A program made the position numbers and the translations under genes. From assembly GCF_900113335.1 (NCBI RefSeq), contig NZ_FOOX01000014.1, positions 1-64,000 on the forward strand: a DNA stretch of 64,000 nt, in the 5' to 3' direction. The notes beneath the pieces were generated by a model that searched no databases, was not told the DNA's origin, and saw only the letters and a program-made list of their open reading frames with translations. This DNA is from Desulfotruncus arcticus DSM 17038. Its GTDB lineage: Bacteria; Bacillota; Desulfotomaculia; Desulfotomaculales; Desulfallaceae. This document shows positions 50,452 through 59,495 of the stretch, in pieces; position 1 is the first letter of the stretch, and every line of letters starts with the position of its first letter.

Positions 50452-52059
50452 CTAAGTTGTTGGACAAGTACTCTTGATGCTAATAGCAAAGTCAGGACAT
50501 ACGTAAAGGCATTTCAGGCAGCCGATACAATTATCCGTTTTTGCGGCTACAGAAGGCTTGTAACCCTGCGGGTTGAAGGTGTCGGATATTTCAAACACAT
50601 CCAAGGTGCATACTTCTTTGCAGTACTGGCATCCCTTGCAAATCGCAGAGTTGACTTCAGTCTTAAATTCGCGCAGGTCGCAGGCCAAACAACGCCGGGC
50701 TTCGGCCACGGCTGCTTGTTCATCGTACCCGAGTTCCACTAAGCTGAAGCCGCTAAGGCGCTGTTGCACAGGCAGATTTTTGGCCTGTACACGCCGTGTG
50801 CCCCGGGGGGTTTCTTCAGGCAATTCATCTTGCTCCGCCTTTGCAGCCGGCAGATCAATTATGCCGGAGCCGCCTAAAAATTTATCTATGGAGGAGCTCA
50901 CCTGTCTGCCTTGAGCAATGGCTTCAATTATGGAAGATGGTCCGGTTACAGCATCGCCGGCGGCAAAAATACCTTGTCCGGAAGCTGCCAGGGTATGGGG
51001 ATCTACTTTTACCGTACCGTTATCATTGGCTGCCAGATTTAATGCGCGCGCGTCCGCTTTTTGCCCCACGGCCAGAATTACATTATCACATTCAATGCTA
51101 TACTCGCTGCCTGCAACCGGGACGGGAGCCGGCCTGCCGCTGCCGTCCGCGGGGCCGAGCGTCATTTTGATACAGGTTATACTTTTTCCCGTTATCTTAA
51201 CCGGAGCAGTTAAATATTTAATTCTTACGCCTTCTTCAAGAGCTTCTGATATTTCTTCAAGGCTAGCCGTCATTTCGGCACCGGTGCGGCGGTAGACCAT
51301 GGTAACTTCCGATCCGAGCCGCAGCGCGGCCCGCGCAGCATCTACCGCTGTGTTTCCGCCACCCACTACAACTACTTTTTTGCCTATGGCCGGGTTATTT
51401 CCCGCGTTAACATCTTTTAAGAAGGAAATGCCGTTCAATACATGAGTGCTTTCTTCTCCTGCGATGCTCATTCTTGTTCCCTGCCAGGCGCCCACAGTAA
51501 ACAGCACGACGTCATAATTTTTATTAAATAATTCTTCCGGGCCGGTTATTTTGGTATTATTGACTATTTCCACACCCTGACGGGTAATCAACGATATTTC
51601 CTTGTCCAGCACGTCATTAGGCAGCCTGTACTCGGGAATACCATACCGCATCATGCCGCCTGCAGCAGGCAAAGCCTCAAAAATTTTAACTTCATGTCCA
51701 TTCCGGGCCAGGTAGTAAGCGGCTGTCAAGCCGCATGGGCCGGCACCCACTATGGCGACTTTTTTCCCTGTGGCCCGCGCTTTGGCAATAGCTGCTTCGT
51801 TTAACTGCCCGTATTCCTGTGCCGCCCGTTTAAGCAGCCTGATAGCTACCGGTTCGTCATATTGCACCCGGGCACATTTGGTTTCACAGAGATGGATGCA
51901 AGCATAACCGCAAACAGCGGGAAACGGTATTTTTTCACGTATTACGGCCAAGGCCTCGGTGAATTTTCCTGCTCTTATATATCTGATATAGCGGGGTACA
52001 TCCACGCCCGCCGGACAAGCTGCTTTACATGAAGCGGTGGTAGATTTTCCGTTTTTCAT
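50452..52059 (-). CDS. GltD-like FAD/NAD(P) oxidoreductase with N- and C-terminal iron-sulfur domains
   Basis: 535 residues. The N-terminal GltD/DPD-type domain has CKAACPAGVDVPRYIRYI and CGYACIHLCETKC. FAD binding follows at KVAIVGAGPCGLTAAYYLAR and NAD(P) binding at KVVVVGGGNTAVDAARAALR. The C-terminus ends in a two-cluster ferredoxin domain (CKGCQYCKEVCTLD, CIGCLKCLYVCPD), as in the delta subunit of ferredoxin oxidoreductases. Position 22 bases after korC suggests it moves electrons from KorABC to NAD(P)+, or the reverse, replacing a free ferredoxin. Confidence 0.88.
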   Translation of the reverse strand: MKNGKSTTASCKAACPAGVDVPRYIRYIRAGKFTEALAVIREKIPFPAVCGYACIHLCETKCARVQYDEPVAIRLLKRAAQEYGQLNEAAIAKARATGKKVAIVGAGPCGLTAAYYLARNGHEVKIFEALPAAGGMMRYGIPEYRLPNDVLDKEISLITRQGVEIVNNTKITGPEELFNKNYDVVLFTVGAWQGTRMSIAGEESTHVLNGISFLKDVNAGNNPAIGKKVVVVGGGNTAVDAARAALRLGSEVTMVYRRTGAEMTASLEEISEALEEGVRIKYLTAPVKITGKSITCIKMTLGPADGSGRPAPVPVAGSEYSIECDNVILAVGQKADARALNLAANDNGTVKVDPHTLAASGQGIFAAGDAVTGPSSIIEAIAQGRQVSSSIDKFLGGSGIIDLPAAKAEQDELPEETPRGTRRVQAKNLPVQQRLSGFSLVELGYDEQAAVAEARRCLACDLREFKTEVNSAICKGCQYCKEVCTLDVFEISDTFNPQGYKPSVAAKTDNCIGCLKCLYVCPDFAISIKSTCPTT

Positions 52060-52080
52060 GGCGGTCTCCTTTCTGGCTCA

Positions 52081-52611
52081 CTAATTATTGTCCCTTTCCA
52101 ACTCAACACCGATATTTAATGCTTTTATATTCATTTCAGCTACTTTCCCGGAAAATCTCTTTTTTAAAGCCAGAGCCAGGCTTTCTATTTGTACCATGTT
52201 GGTTTTGGCGGCCATGGCGCCCAACGCGATGATATTGGCTGTACCAACATGCCCCAGTTTACTGGCCAGCTCGGTGAATGGATAACCATAAAGGTTATCT
52301 CCCACACGGATTTTCAAGAGGGTGGTATCATAAAACACCGGTATCTGGGATTCAATAGTGGCATACATTTCCATAGCCTGTTCTGTAAGGGCCAATACTA
52401 CATCCGGTTCCTGCACCTGTTGAAAAATTATTTCATTTCTACTAATTACAACTTCGGATTTGGAAAACCCACCCCTGGTGGCTATGCCATAAGATTGCGT
52501 TTGCGCCGCGTTCTGGCCTTCAATAATCGCTGCTTCGGCCAGGATAATGCCGCAGGATACCAATCCCTGGCCACCTGAACCCGCCATGATGATTTCGTAT
52601 TTATCTTTCAT
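52081..52611 (-). CDS. korC: 2-oxoacid:ferredoxin oxidoreductase gamma subunit
   Basis: 176 residues from the ATG at 52611. Typical gamma-subunit pattern MAGSGGQGLVSCGIILAEAA near the N-terminus and TQSYGIATRGGFSKSEVVIS. An earlier start would overlap korB by 80 bases and is unlikely, because GGAGGAAGG lies before this ATG. It forms the CoA-binding part of the KorABC complex. Confidence 0.88.
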   Translation of the reverse strand: MKDKYEIIMAGSGGQGLVSCGIILAEAAIIEGQNAAQTQSYGIATRGGFSKSEVVISRNEIIFQQVQEPDVVLALTEQAMEMYATIESQIPVFYDTTLLKIRVGDNLYGYPFTELASKLGHVGTANIIALGAMAAKTNMVQIESLALALKKRFSGKVAEMNIKALNIGVELERDNN

Positions 52612-52627
52612 TTGTTGCACCTTCCTC

Positions 52628-53446
52628 CTAAGAACCCATTGCCCTGGCTCTGATCTCTTCGTATCTGGTATTAAAGTCGGGAGCATCTTTATCGACCAAC
52701 TTACCAATTACAAAATATCCATCTTTTTGTGGATCGGTCAGTTGGGCGTATTTTTCTTTAGTCACACCTTTTTCTTTAAGCCAGTTAAGCATTTTAACCG
52801 CAACCTTCATATTGTTGTTCCGGCCAAAATGAGTGGGACACGGGCTTACTACCTCGATCAAGGAAAATCCTTTTCTGCTTAGGCCTTCTTTCATCAGGTT
52901 TTTTAGATCCCAGCCGTGATATACCGTGCCCCGGGCTACGTAGTTAGCCCCGGCGGCTTCAGCCAGCGCACAGACATCCAGTTCTCTTTCGGGGTTGCCG
53001 TAAACAGTTGTGCTGGTACGACTGTCGGACGGGGTTGTAGCGGAGGCCTGCCCTCCGGTCATACCATAATTGTAGTTGTTAACTATGATAGCGGTAAGGT
53101 CGATGTTTCTTCTGGCGGCATGAATAAAATGATTGCCGCCTATGGTTACGCCGTCGCCGTCACCCATTAAAACTACGACGTTTAGTTTGGGGTTGTATGC
53201 TTTTACACCGGTGGCGAAAGCCAGCGCCCTTCCATGGGTGGTATGTAGGGCATTGGTCACCAGATAATCATCTGATTTACCCCAACAACCAATTCCGGTA
53301 ACCACTACGGTATTTTCATTGGTAAAATCCAACTCTTCAAAGGCCCGCAGCATGTTGCCCAACGTTATCCCGTGGCCGCAGCCGGGACACCACATCAGCG
53401 GCAGACAGCCATTCTTCAAGTATTTCAAGCCTGTTGCATGTGTCAC
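52628..53446 (-). CDS. korB: 2-oxoacid:ferredoxin oxidoreductase beta subunit (TPP-binding)
   Basis: 272 residues. WCPGCGHGITLGNMLRAF supplies cluster cysteines, and GDGDGVTIGGNHFIHAARRN with VNNYNYGMTGGQ is the thiamine-diphosphate/Mg motif. It decarboxylates a 2-oxoacid (2-oxoglutarate, or a branched or hydroxylated analogue) in concert with the alpha and gamma subunits, yielding acyl-CoA and reduced ferredoxin. Confidence 0.92.
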   Translation of the reverse strand: MTHATGLKYLKNGCLPLMWCPGCGHGITLGNMLRAFEELDFTNENTVVVTGIGCWGKSDDYLVTNALHTTHGRALAFATGVKAYNPKLNVVVLMGDGDGVTIGGNHFIHAARRNIDLTAIIVNNYNYGMTGGQASATTPSDSRTSTTVYGNPERELDVCALAEAAGANYVARGTVYHGWDLKNLMKEGLSRKGFSLIEVVSPCPTHFGRNNNMKVAVKMLNWLKEKGVTKEKYAQLTDPQKDGYFVIGKLVDKDAPDFNTRYEEIRARAMGS

Positions 53447-53466
53447 GTTAACACCTCTTTCTGAAG

Positions 53467-54600
53467 TTAATCCTGAGTTATAGCTTTTAAGATATCTTGC
53501 GGAGTGATAATTGTGCCGTTATATCTGTTAACCCGTCTTATTTCAATATTGGGGCCCAAAACACGTTGCACTTCACCCGCCACCTGGCCGCTGTAGTTCA
53601 TTTCCGGTACGATTACGGTCTTGATTTTTTGGCCCAGGGCGGCTATTTCCTTGTCGGGGAAGGGCCAGATAGTCAGAAGCTGCAGCACTCCGGCTTTGAT
53701 CCCCTTTTCCCGGGCTTTTAGGGCCGCCGCCCTGGCCGCGCGGGTGGTGGCGCCAAAGGCAATGAGCAGAATATCCATATCTTCGGTGTCAAAATTTTTG
53801 ACCATAACTATTTCGTCGCGGTAGCGTTCAATTTTACGGTGCAGCTGCGCCACCCGCCACTCGGCATTGGCGGGATTATTATTGCTGTAACCGTCATAGC
53901 CGTGCATGGAACTGGTTACGTGAAATACATATTCGCCTCCATAGGCGGCCAACGGGGCAATGCCGTCATCTTCCGGTAAAAATGGCTTGTACTCTGCCGG
54001 CGGGCCGGCGGGCTGTTTCCTTGTCACTATTTCCAATTCTCCCGGAGCCGGGTAGCTAAGGTTTTCACGCATGTGAGCCACTATTTCATCCGCAGCCAGT
54101 ATTACCGGCACACGGTATTTTTCAGCAAAGTTGAACGCCTTTACGGTTAAGGTGAAGCATTCTTCAACTGTGGCCGGTGAGAGGGCAATGATACTCTGAT
54201 CACCATGGCGCCCCCATCTCACCTGCATCACATCGGACTGTGCCGGTTTGGTAGCCAGGCCGGTGCTTGGGCCGGAGCGCTGCACATCAATTACCACACA
54301 GGGAACCTCACCCATTACCGCCAAGCCCAGGTTCTCCTGCATCAGCGTAAACCCTGGGCCGCTGGTAGCAGTAAAAGATTTGGCTCCGGCCAGCGACGCT
54401 CCCACTATTGCTGCTATACTGGCTATTTCATCTTCCATTTGCAAGTATACGCCCCCCGCTTTGGGAAGCAATTTTGAACATTCCTCCGCTATCTCGGAGG
54501 AAGGTGTTATCGGGTAGCCGGCGTAAAACCCGGCTCCGGCGTATATTGCCCCTTCTGCTATCGCCTGGTTGCCTTGAACCAGTCTTGTTTCCCGTTCCAA
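53467..54600 (-). CDS. korA: 2-oxoacid:ferredoxin oxidoreductase alpha subunit
   Basis: 377 residues from a TTG at 54600, after AAAAGGGGG; this matches the normal KorA length. Upstream in-frame residues are dissimilar. Signature segments are FYAGYPITPSSEIAEECSKL, TATSGPGFTLMQENLGLAVM and VQRSGPSTGLATKPAQSDVM. It binds the pyrimidine of TPP and the 2-oxoacid. First gene of the kor run, 110 bases after the IclR regulator. Confidence 0.92.
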   Translation of the reverse strand: MERETRLVQGNQAIAEGAIYAGAGFYAGYPITPSSEIAEECSKLLPKAGGVYLQMEDEIASIAAIVGASLAGAKSFTATSGPGFTLMQENLGLAVMGEVPCVVIDVQRSGPSTGLATKPAQSDVMQVRWGRHGDQSIIALSPATVEECFTLTVKAFNFAEKYRVPVILAADEIVAHMRENLSYPAPGELEIVTRKQPAGPPAEYKPFLPEDDGIAPLAAYGGEYVFHVTSSMHGYDGYSNNNPANAEWRVAQLHRKIERYRDEIVMVKNFDTEDMDILLIAFGATTRAARAAALKAREKGIKAGVLQLLTIWPFPDKEIAALGQKIKTVIVPEMNYSGQVAGEVQRVLGPNIEIRRVNRYNGTIITPQDILKAITQD

Positions 54601-54709
54601 TTTTATCCCCCTTTTCGTTTTTTTACTTCTGCCAAAAGTATCCAGCTCAAATGTTGTGCCACTAGGTGAAACATGTACCATTGAAACTGGAAAAAAATTT
54701 GAGTTATTT

Positions 54710-55465
54710 TTAAAATTCGACAACCATATGATAAGAAGAAATTTCAGCTGCACCTTCCTTAACTAATTTAATAAACTTGTCTATTTCTTGCTGGCGATCC
54801 AGAGGTGCGGCAATAGAAATTGCTGAAGTTACCTTCCCATCCTTGTCCCAAATTGGAGCACTAACAGAAATCGCGCCAGAATCCTTTTCTCCTATACTTA
54901 TAGCGTAGCCACGCTGGCGTATCAGCTTTAAATCATGCTCCAGCAAATCCCGATTAATAATTGTACTCGGGGTGAGAGGCTTTAATTCAACTTCGTTAAA
55001 ATATTGCTCGAGTTCTTCTTCCGGGAAATATGCCAATATTGCCTTGCCGGATGCACCCGCATACAATGGTGATACTTGTCCTATATAGACCATTACTCTA
55101 ACTGAACTTTTCCCCTGCAGGCAATGAACGCAGATCCTCTTGTTGCCATGTAAAATGTAAATGTAAACGGTTTCCATACAATTATCCCGGATTCTTTTGA
55201 TAATAGGCGCTGCCACCTGCTTAACGGTTAATCGTTCTGAAACCGCGTAGCTATAATGAAGAAATTTCATGCCAAGCGCGTATTTTTGCAAACTATCGTC
55301 CCTTTCCACATACCCCCCTTTTTCAAGTGTGTTCAATATTCTGGCCAGGGTTGTTTTAGATAAACCTAAAGTTTTATGCAAAGAAGCAAGGCTTTGCGGT
55401 TCTTTTTCACTGCAAAGCACCTCCAATATTTCAAAAGCCCTATTTACTGCTCGCACTTCGGTCAA
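54710..55465 (-). CDS. IclR-family regulator
   Basis: 251 residues. The N-terminal helix-turn-helix reads AFEILEVLCSEKEPQSLASL, LGLSKTTLARILNTLEKGGY and YVERDDSLQKYALGMKFLHY. The C-terminal effector domain has SPLYAGASGKAILAYFPEEE and YAISIGEKDSGAISVSAPIW. Lies between the TctABC transporter and the kor run, all on the minus strand, and probably senses the transported acid or its breakdown product. Candidate binding sites lie just upstream (55494-55513) and before tctC. Confidence 0.9.
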   Translation of the reverse strand: MTEVRAVNRAFEILEVLCSEKEPQSLASLHKTLGLSKTTLARILNTLEKGGYVERDDSLQKYALGMKFLHYSYAVSERLTVKQVAAPIIKRIRDNCMETVYIYILHGNKRICVHCLQGKSSVRVMVYIGQVSPLYAGASGKAILAYFPEEELEQYFNEVELKPLTPSTIINRDLLEHDLKLIRQRGYAISIGEKDSGAISVSAPIWDKDGKVTSAISIAAPLDRQQEIDKFIKLVKEGAAEISSYHMVVEF

Positions 55466-55493
55466 ATACTATCACCCTTTATCGCTTCATTTG

Positions 55494-55513
55494 GCATATG
55501 CGTATTAGTATGC
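55494..55513 (-). promoter_or_regulatory. Candidate IclR operator
   Basis: GCATATGCGTATTAGTATGC has inverted ends GCATA/TATGC and a direct repeat of TATGCGT. TATGCGTATTA occurs again at 58988-58998, upstream of tctC. Shared sites before both the regulator and the transporter suit an IclR regulon. The rest of 55466-55652 shows no gene. Confidence 0.45.
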
Positions 55514-55652
55514 GTTTTAAGCTAATTGTAAAAAAACCGGTGTTAGCCTGTCAACAATTTTTATTTTATTTAACCAAAGCGCGGTGCTTGATGCTTACCA
55601 TCGCCGGGCCGACAATGCGCCGATAATATATAGAGAAGGTTGCTTTTAAATA

Positions 55653-57137
55653 CTAAGCAGCTTTCGCTTTTGCCGCTTGTCTTAACTTGCTTATCACAGG
55701 TAAAGCTATGGTTAGGACTGTGATCAATACGAATATCAGGGCATATGGACTTGTCACCATAGGAAGCAGACTGCCGTCGCTCTGCGTTAATGCCGTTCTT
55801 AACTGCATTTCAAAGGCCTTGCCCAGAATCATGGTGATGACAATTGGCGTTTTGGGGTATTTTAGCTTATCCATAATGAAGCCGATAATCCCCATGAAAA
55901 CTGTGATCCAAACATCATTGACACTGAAATTGATGTTGTAAGCCCCGGCCAGGGACATAATTAAAACGATGGGAAGTAATACGTGCTTAGGAATTCTTAA
56001 TAAAGGCGGCATAACTTTAATACCGATGAGCAGCATAAAAGCCAGCATCAGAAAACTTGACAACAGCACCGAGTTAAAAATGGCATACAGCACATTCGGG
56101 TATTCATGGACGAATAGCGGGCCCGGAGTGATGCCCTTGATCATCAGCCCTCCCAGTAGAGCCGCTGTGACTGTATCGCCGGGGATACCCAAAGATACCA
56201 GGGGAATAAGGGAACCGCCAATTGTAGCGTTATTGCCGGTTTCCGAGGCAACTAATCCTTGAATATTGCCTTTGCCGAAGCTATCCGGATCTTTGGAGGC
56301 CTTTCTGGCCTGATCATAGCAGACAAAGTTGGCAAAAGAACCGCCTATTCCCGGCAATATGCCAATTGCTACACCTATCAGGCTGGACCTGATAAAGTTT
56401 GGTATCGATACGATTATTTCTTTAACGGTCATATAAATGCCTGATAGTTTTTGAGATGGCACAACGAACTTTTCGTCTTTTGCTTCAATCTGGGAAAATA
56501 TTTCTGCTAAAACAAACAAGCCTATTAAAGCCGGCATGTAGGGGAAACCGCTAACTAAAAACTCACTTCCAAAAGTAGCTCTGGGCATTCCCGTCAATGA
56601 GTCGGTGCCGATCAGCACTAAGCCAAGTCCCAGTGCGGCGCTGATAATACCTTTGTAAATTGAGTCGCCTGAAAGTGTTACCACGGCCGTAAAGCCAAAT
56701 AATATTGCCGCAACATATTCAAAGGGGCCAAAGGCCAAAGCAACCTTGGCCAGGTAGGGTGCCAGGAAAATCAAACACAGCCAGCTGAAAATCGTACCAA
56801 CAAAGGAAGAGAAAACGGCAACACCAAGTGCTTTACCGGCTTTTCCCTGCCTGGCCAGAGGGAACCCGTCAAAGGTTGTAGCCACTGACGATGGCGTTCC
56901 CGGCATTTTCAGCATGATGGCAGCGACTAATCCGCCGCTGATGCCGCCTACGTATACGCCTATTAATGTAGCCATGCCGTTGGTAACGTCCATCGTGTAA
57001 GTAAACGGTACAAGCAGTATTACGGCCAGCGTAGCTGTTAATCCGGGAATCGCCCCGAAAAGTAACCCCAGAACAACACCGAAAAGCATGTACAATATTG
57101 TAAAGCCGGAAAATATCATTTCCAAAGACTCAAGCAT
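55653..57137 (-). CDS. tctA: Tripartite tricarboxylate transporter large permease, TctA type
   Basis: 494 residues, about 12 membrane spans. It has the family motifs GLLFGAIPGLTATLAVILL at the N-terminus, KMPGTPSSVATTFDGFPLAR, and GILPGIGGSFANFVCYDQA. Imports carboxylates captured by TctC using an ion gradient. It follows tctB after 16 bases. TctA proteins act on tri- and dicarboxylates and aromatic acids, so the substrate is best inferred from the UxaA-type enzymes. Confidence 0.93.
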   Translation of the reverse strand: MLESLEMIFSGFTILYMLFGVVLGLLFGAIPGLTATLAVILLVPFTYTMDVTNGMATLIGVYVGGISGGLVAAIMLKMPGTPSSVATTFDGFPLARQGKAGKALGVAVFSSFVGTIFSWLCLIFLAPYLAKVALAFGPFEYVAAILFGFTAVVTLSGDSIYKGIISAALGLGLVLIGTDSLTGMPRATFGSEFLVSGFPYMPALIGLFVLAEIFSQIEAKDEKFVVPSQKLSGIYMTVKEIIVSIPNFIRSSLIGVAIGILPGIGGSFANFVCYDQARKASKDPDSFGKGNIQGLVASETGNNATIGGSLIPLVSLGIPGDTVTAALLGGLMIKGITPGPLFVHEYPNVLYAIFNSVLLSSFLMLAFMLLIGIKVMPPLLRIPKHVLLPIVLIMSLAGAYNINFSVNDVWITVFMGIIGFIMDKLKYPKTPIVITMILGKAFEMQLRTALTQSDGSLLPMVTSPYALIFVLITVLTIALPVISKLRQAAKAKAA

Positions 57138-57153
57138 TAATTATCAACTCCCA

Positions 57154-57618
57154 TTAAAACAGTAGACTCTTCGGAAGGAAAACATTGAATACGGTAAATA
57201 AAGCATATAAAGCTGCCGTAAAAGCTGCAGAACCTAATGTAAATTTTATTATTGCTGTTTTTGTTTTGGCCGTATCCGTTAATAATATCAACATTATCAA
57301 TAGATAAATAAATGTTGTAACAAAATAACCAATTGTTGTTATCCCTATGGTATATAAAATCATAAGGACAGCCTGAATAATAATTATTCGCATATTATTA
57401 ACTGCTACGTCTTCTTTTGTCTCCGAATCTTGTTTCTTTATCTGCAGCATAATCAATTTAATTAAGCATAAAACAATCAATAAGCCACTTAGTAACTCTC
57501 CATACACCTCTGAAGTCAGTGGTTCTTGAAATATGGTATTCATACCTTCGGAACCCCAAAACAGGGTAACGCCGATAATGATTAATGCTATTAAAAATAT
57601 TTTTTCCGCCGTTTTCAT
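57154..57618 (-). CDS. tctB: Tripartite tricarboxylate transporter small permease, TctB type
   Basis: 154 residues from the ATG at 57618 (AGGAG upstream), with four hydrophobic spans and the usual TctB layout. A polar stretch between spans two and three carries KKQDSETKEDVAVNN. An earlier in-frame start would add 40 residues without family character. Confidence 0.85.
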   Translation of the reverse strand: MKTAEKIFLIALIIIGVTLFWGSEGMNTIFQEPLTSEVYGELLSGLLIVLCLIKLIMLQIKKQDSETKEDVAVNNMRIIIIQAVLMILYTIGITTIGYFVTTFIYLLIMLILLTDTAKTKTAIIKFTLGSAAFTAALYALFTVFNVFLPKSLLF

Positions 57619-57786
57619 TCCATCACTCCTAAACAGAGCTGTGTAACTTTTACCTTCCCGCCAAGAGTTCTGCGGCTCGGTTGGATAATAAATTATAAGC
57701 AGACAAGCCATGATATGCAGATGTTTACCGGGTTTCACGGCTATTTAACCATGAAACCGGTAAACATTATATTATTGATTATTTAA

Positions 57787-58782
57787 TTATTGTTTTTTAA
57801 GATCAAGGCTGCTAACAATATTAGCGATTACTGCGTCGTCAGCCGCCAAAATCTCTTCAAACTCCTTAGGACCTTTGTTTGCTTTTTGTGATGCGCAGGT
57901 TTCTAAATATTCGGCATATTCCGGGGTCTCCACCGCTTTAAGAAATGCGTCGGCTAAAATATCAATACGTTCTTGTGGTGTTCCCTTGGTGGTAAAAATG
58001 CCCTGACGGGTAGTGAATGTATCTGCCAACCCCAACTCTTTAAAAGTTGGAACATCGGGCAGTGCTTCAAGCCGCTCTTCGCCCGACACTGCAATAGCCT
58101 TTAAATCGCCGGATTTGATGTATCTGATGGCATCAACGGTGGTGGAGCCTCTCATATCAACGTGTTTCCCCAACTGAGCCGTCAGTGCGTCCGCACCGCC
58201 CTGGTAAACTACAATTTTAAATAAATCCCTGCTCTGAGTACCTGCCCAGTATATTTCTGAGGCCAAGTGAGCTGTGGCTCCCAGGCCCGAGAAGGTCCAG
58301 GAAATTTTCCCCGGATCTTTCTTGGCGGCATCCAGCAGTTCCTGGGAATTGTTCCAGGGATTATCCTTGTGTGCTACAATGACGCTGGGCTGTTCGAGTA
58401 CTTCAGCTACAGTATCAAAATCTTTATAGGTATAAGGAATTTGGCCCATATTGGCCTGGCACAGGATGGCTGAGTGGTGCAGCATAATAGTATATCCGTC
58501 CGGATCAGCGTTTTTAAGTGCATTAAGACCGTCAACAGTGCCACCGCCCTGCATGTTGACTACAACAAGGGGCTGAGGCAATAACTTTTCAGCCTCGATG
58601 ATCTCAGCTAATTTTCTTGCGTTCATATCACTGTTTCCGCCCGCGGCATAGGGAATGATAACCTTAATTGGCTTGTTGGGGTAGTCATCCTTGGCCGCTT
58701 CCTTACTCCCGCATCCGCCCAGCATCATTGCTAAAAACGAAATTAAGAGTATGCCAATTACTAGTTTTCCGGCATTTTTCAT
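57787..58782 (-). CDS. tctC: Tripartite tricarboxylate transporter binding lipoprotein, TctC/Bug type
   Basis: 331 residues. Signal peptide with lipobox MLGGC (Cys24). The mature part starts YPNKPIKVIIPYAAGGNSDM, the Bug-family ligand loop, and contains VVNMQGGGTVDGLNAL and WTFSGLGATAHLASEI. It captures a carboxylate outside the cell. A 168-base gap separates it from tctB; expression of the binding protein is often higher. AAAGGAGAGG precedes the ATG. Confidence 0.93.
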   Translation of the reverse strand: MKNAGKLVIGILLISFLAMMLGGCGSKEAAKDDYPNKPIKVIIPYAAGGNSDMNARKLAEIIEAEKLLPQPLVVVNMQGGGTVDGLNALKNADPDGYTIMLHHSAILCQANMGQIPYTYKDFDTVAEVLEQPSVIVAHKDNPWNNSQELLDAAKKDPGKISWTFSGLGATAHLASEIYWAGTQSRDLFKIVVYQGGADALTAQLGKHVDMRGSTTVDAIRYIKSGDLKAIAVSGEERLEALPDVPTFKELGLADTFTTRQGIFTTKGTPQERIDILADAFLKAVETPEYAEYLETCASQKANKGPKEFEEILAADDAVIANIVSSLDLKKQ

Positions 58783-59495
58783 TTTCCACCTCTCCTTTTT
58801 TTAGTTCTTTTTGGTTGAAAATACTGAAAAAGATCTAGCTTTTGCTCACCTCCTTTGCCAATAGGAGTAGACTTGTACAAATCCCAAAGACATAAAGTAG
58901 TATATGTTCAAAAAAACAATGTGAGCCGGAGATTAGGTAAAATTTTGCGATTAAGATTGTGCGCCCGGTAAAGGTAAGCCGTTAGGTTATGCGTATTAAT
59001 TGCCCGGCGTTGCTTTGCGCCGGCTATTGGACGGATAACTTCGGAATTGGCAGACCGATATCACTATAATCAGTCAACGGGTACAATGGCATACACAGTA
59101 CCCTAATTTTCGACATTTACAGCATTTTGAGCGTACCACTTGATGGTACGCGTACTATTTTATGTATGCATATATTTTACCGTTGTTTATTCAAACTTGT
59201 CAATAAATAATGATAATTTAAGCAGTAGTTATGTAGTTTAAGGATAATATTGCCAATTCCGCAAACTTAAAGTCTGGTGAATTTGGTCGCAATTTATCGA
59301 TTTAACTTGAAAAACGCTGGGTTATCGTGTCAAAATAGACCTGATCTGCACAAGCCAAATGTTGCTTTGCATATTGAAAATTGTGCAGGCTACCTGAGGG
59401 TGTGCATGCTAAAACCATGCTAAAATAACAATGAAGGGACAAGGTCGGATACCTTGTCCCTTCATTGTTCCCCAGTTCCCGACTATTCCACGACG
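58783..59495. other. Long regulatory spacer upstream of tctC
   Basis: 713 bases with no gene. It holds TATGCGTATTA (58988-58998), a CCGGCG/CGCCGG hairpin (59004-59023), an inverted repeat GCGTACCA-CTTGA-TGGTACGC (59131-59151) directly followed by a second short palindrome GTACGCGTAC, and a large terminator at 59427-59469. The remaining DNA is AT-rich. A promoter for the minus-strand transport operon must lie here, but I cannot fix it. Confidence 0.5.
59427..59469 (-). terminator. 19-bp perfect palindrome, terminator of the 59496-59945 gene
   Basis: AACAATGAAGGGACAAGGT and its exact complement flank a 5-base loop. On the minus strand TTATTTTAG follows. It lies 26 bases after the membrane-protein gene. 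The length and perfect pairing are unusual for an ordinary terminator. Confidence 0.75.

Noticed and set aside
52612-52707. Longer N-terminus of the Kor gamma subunit
   Set aside because: The extension overlaps korB, has no family similarity, and a proper ribosome site exists for ATG 52611.
54601-54753. Longer N-terminus of the Kor alpha subunit
   Set aside because: The extra 51 residues do not resemble KorA, and TTG 54600 follows AAAAGGGGG and gives the standard length.
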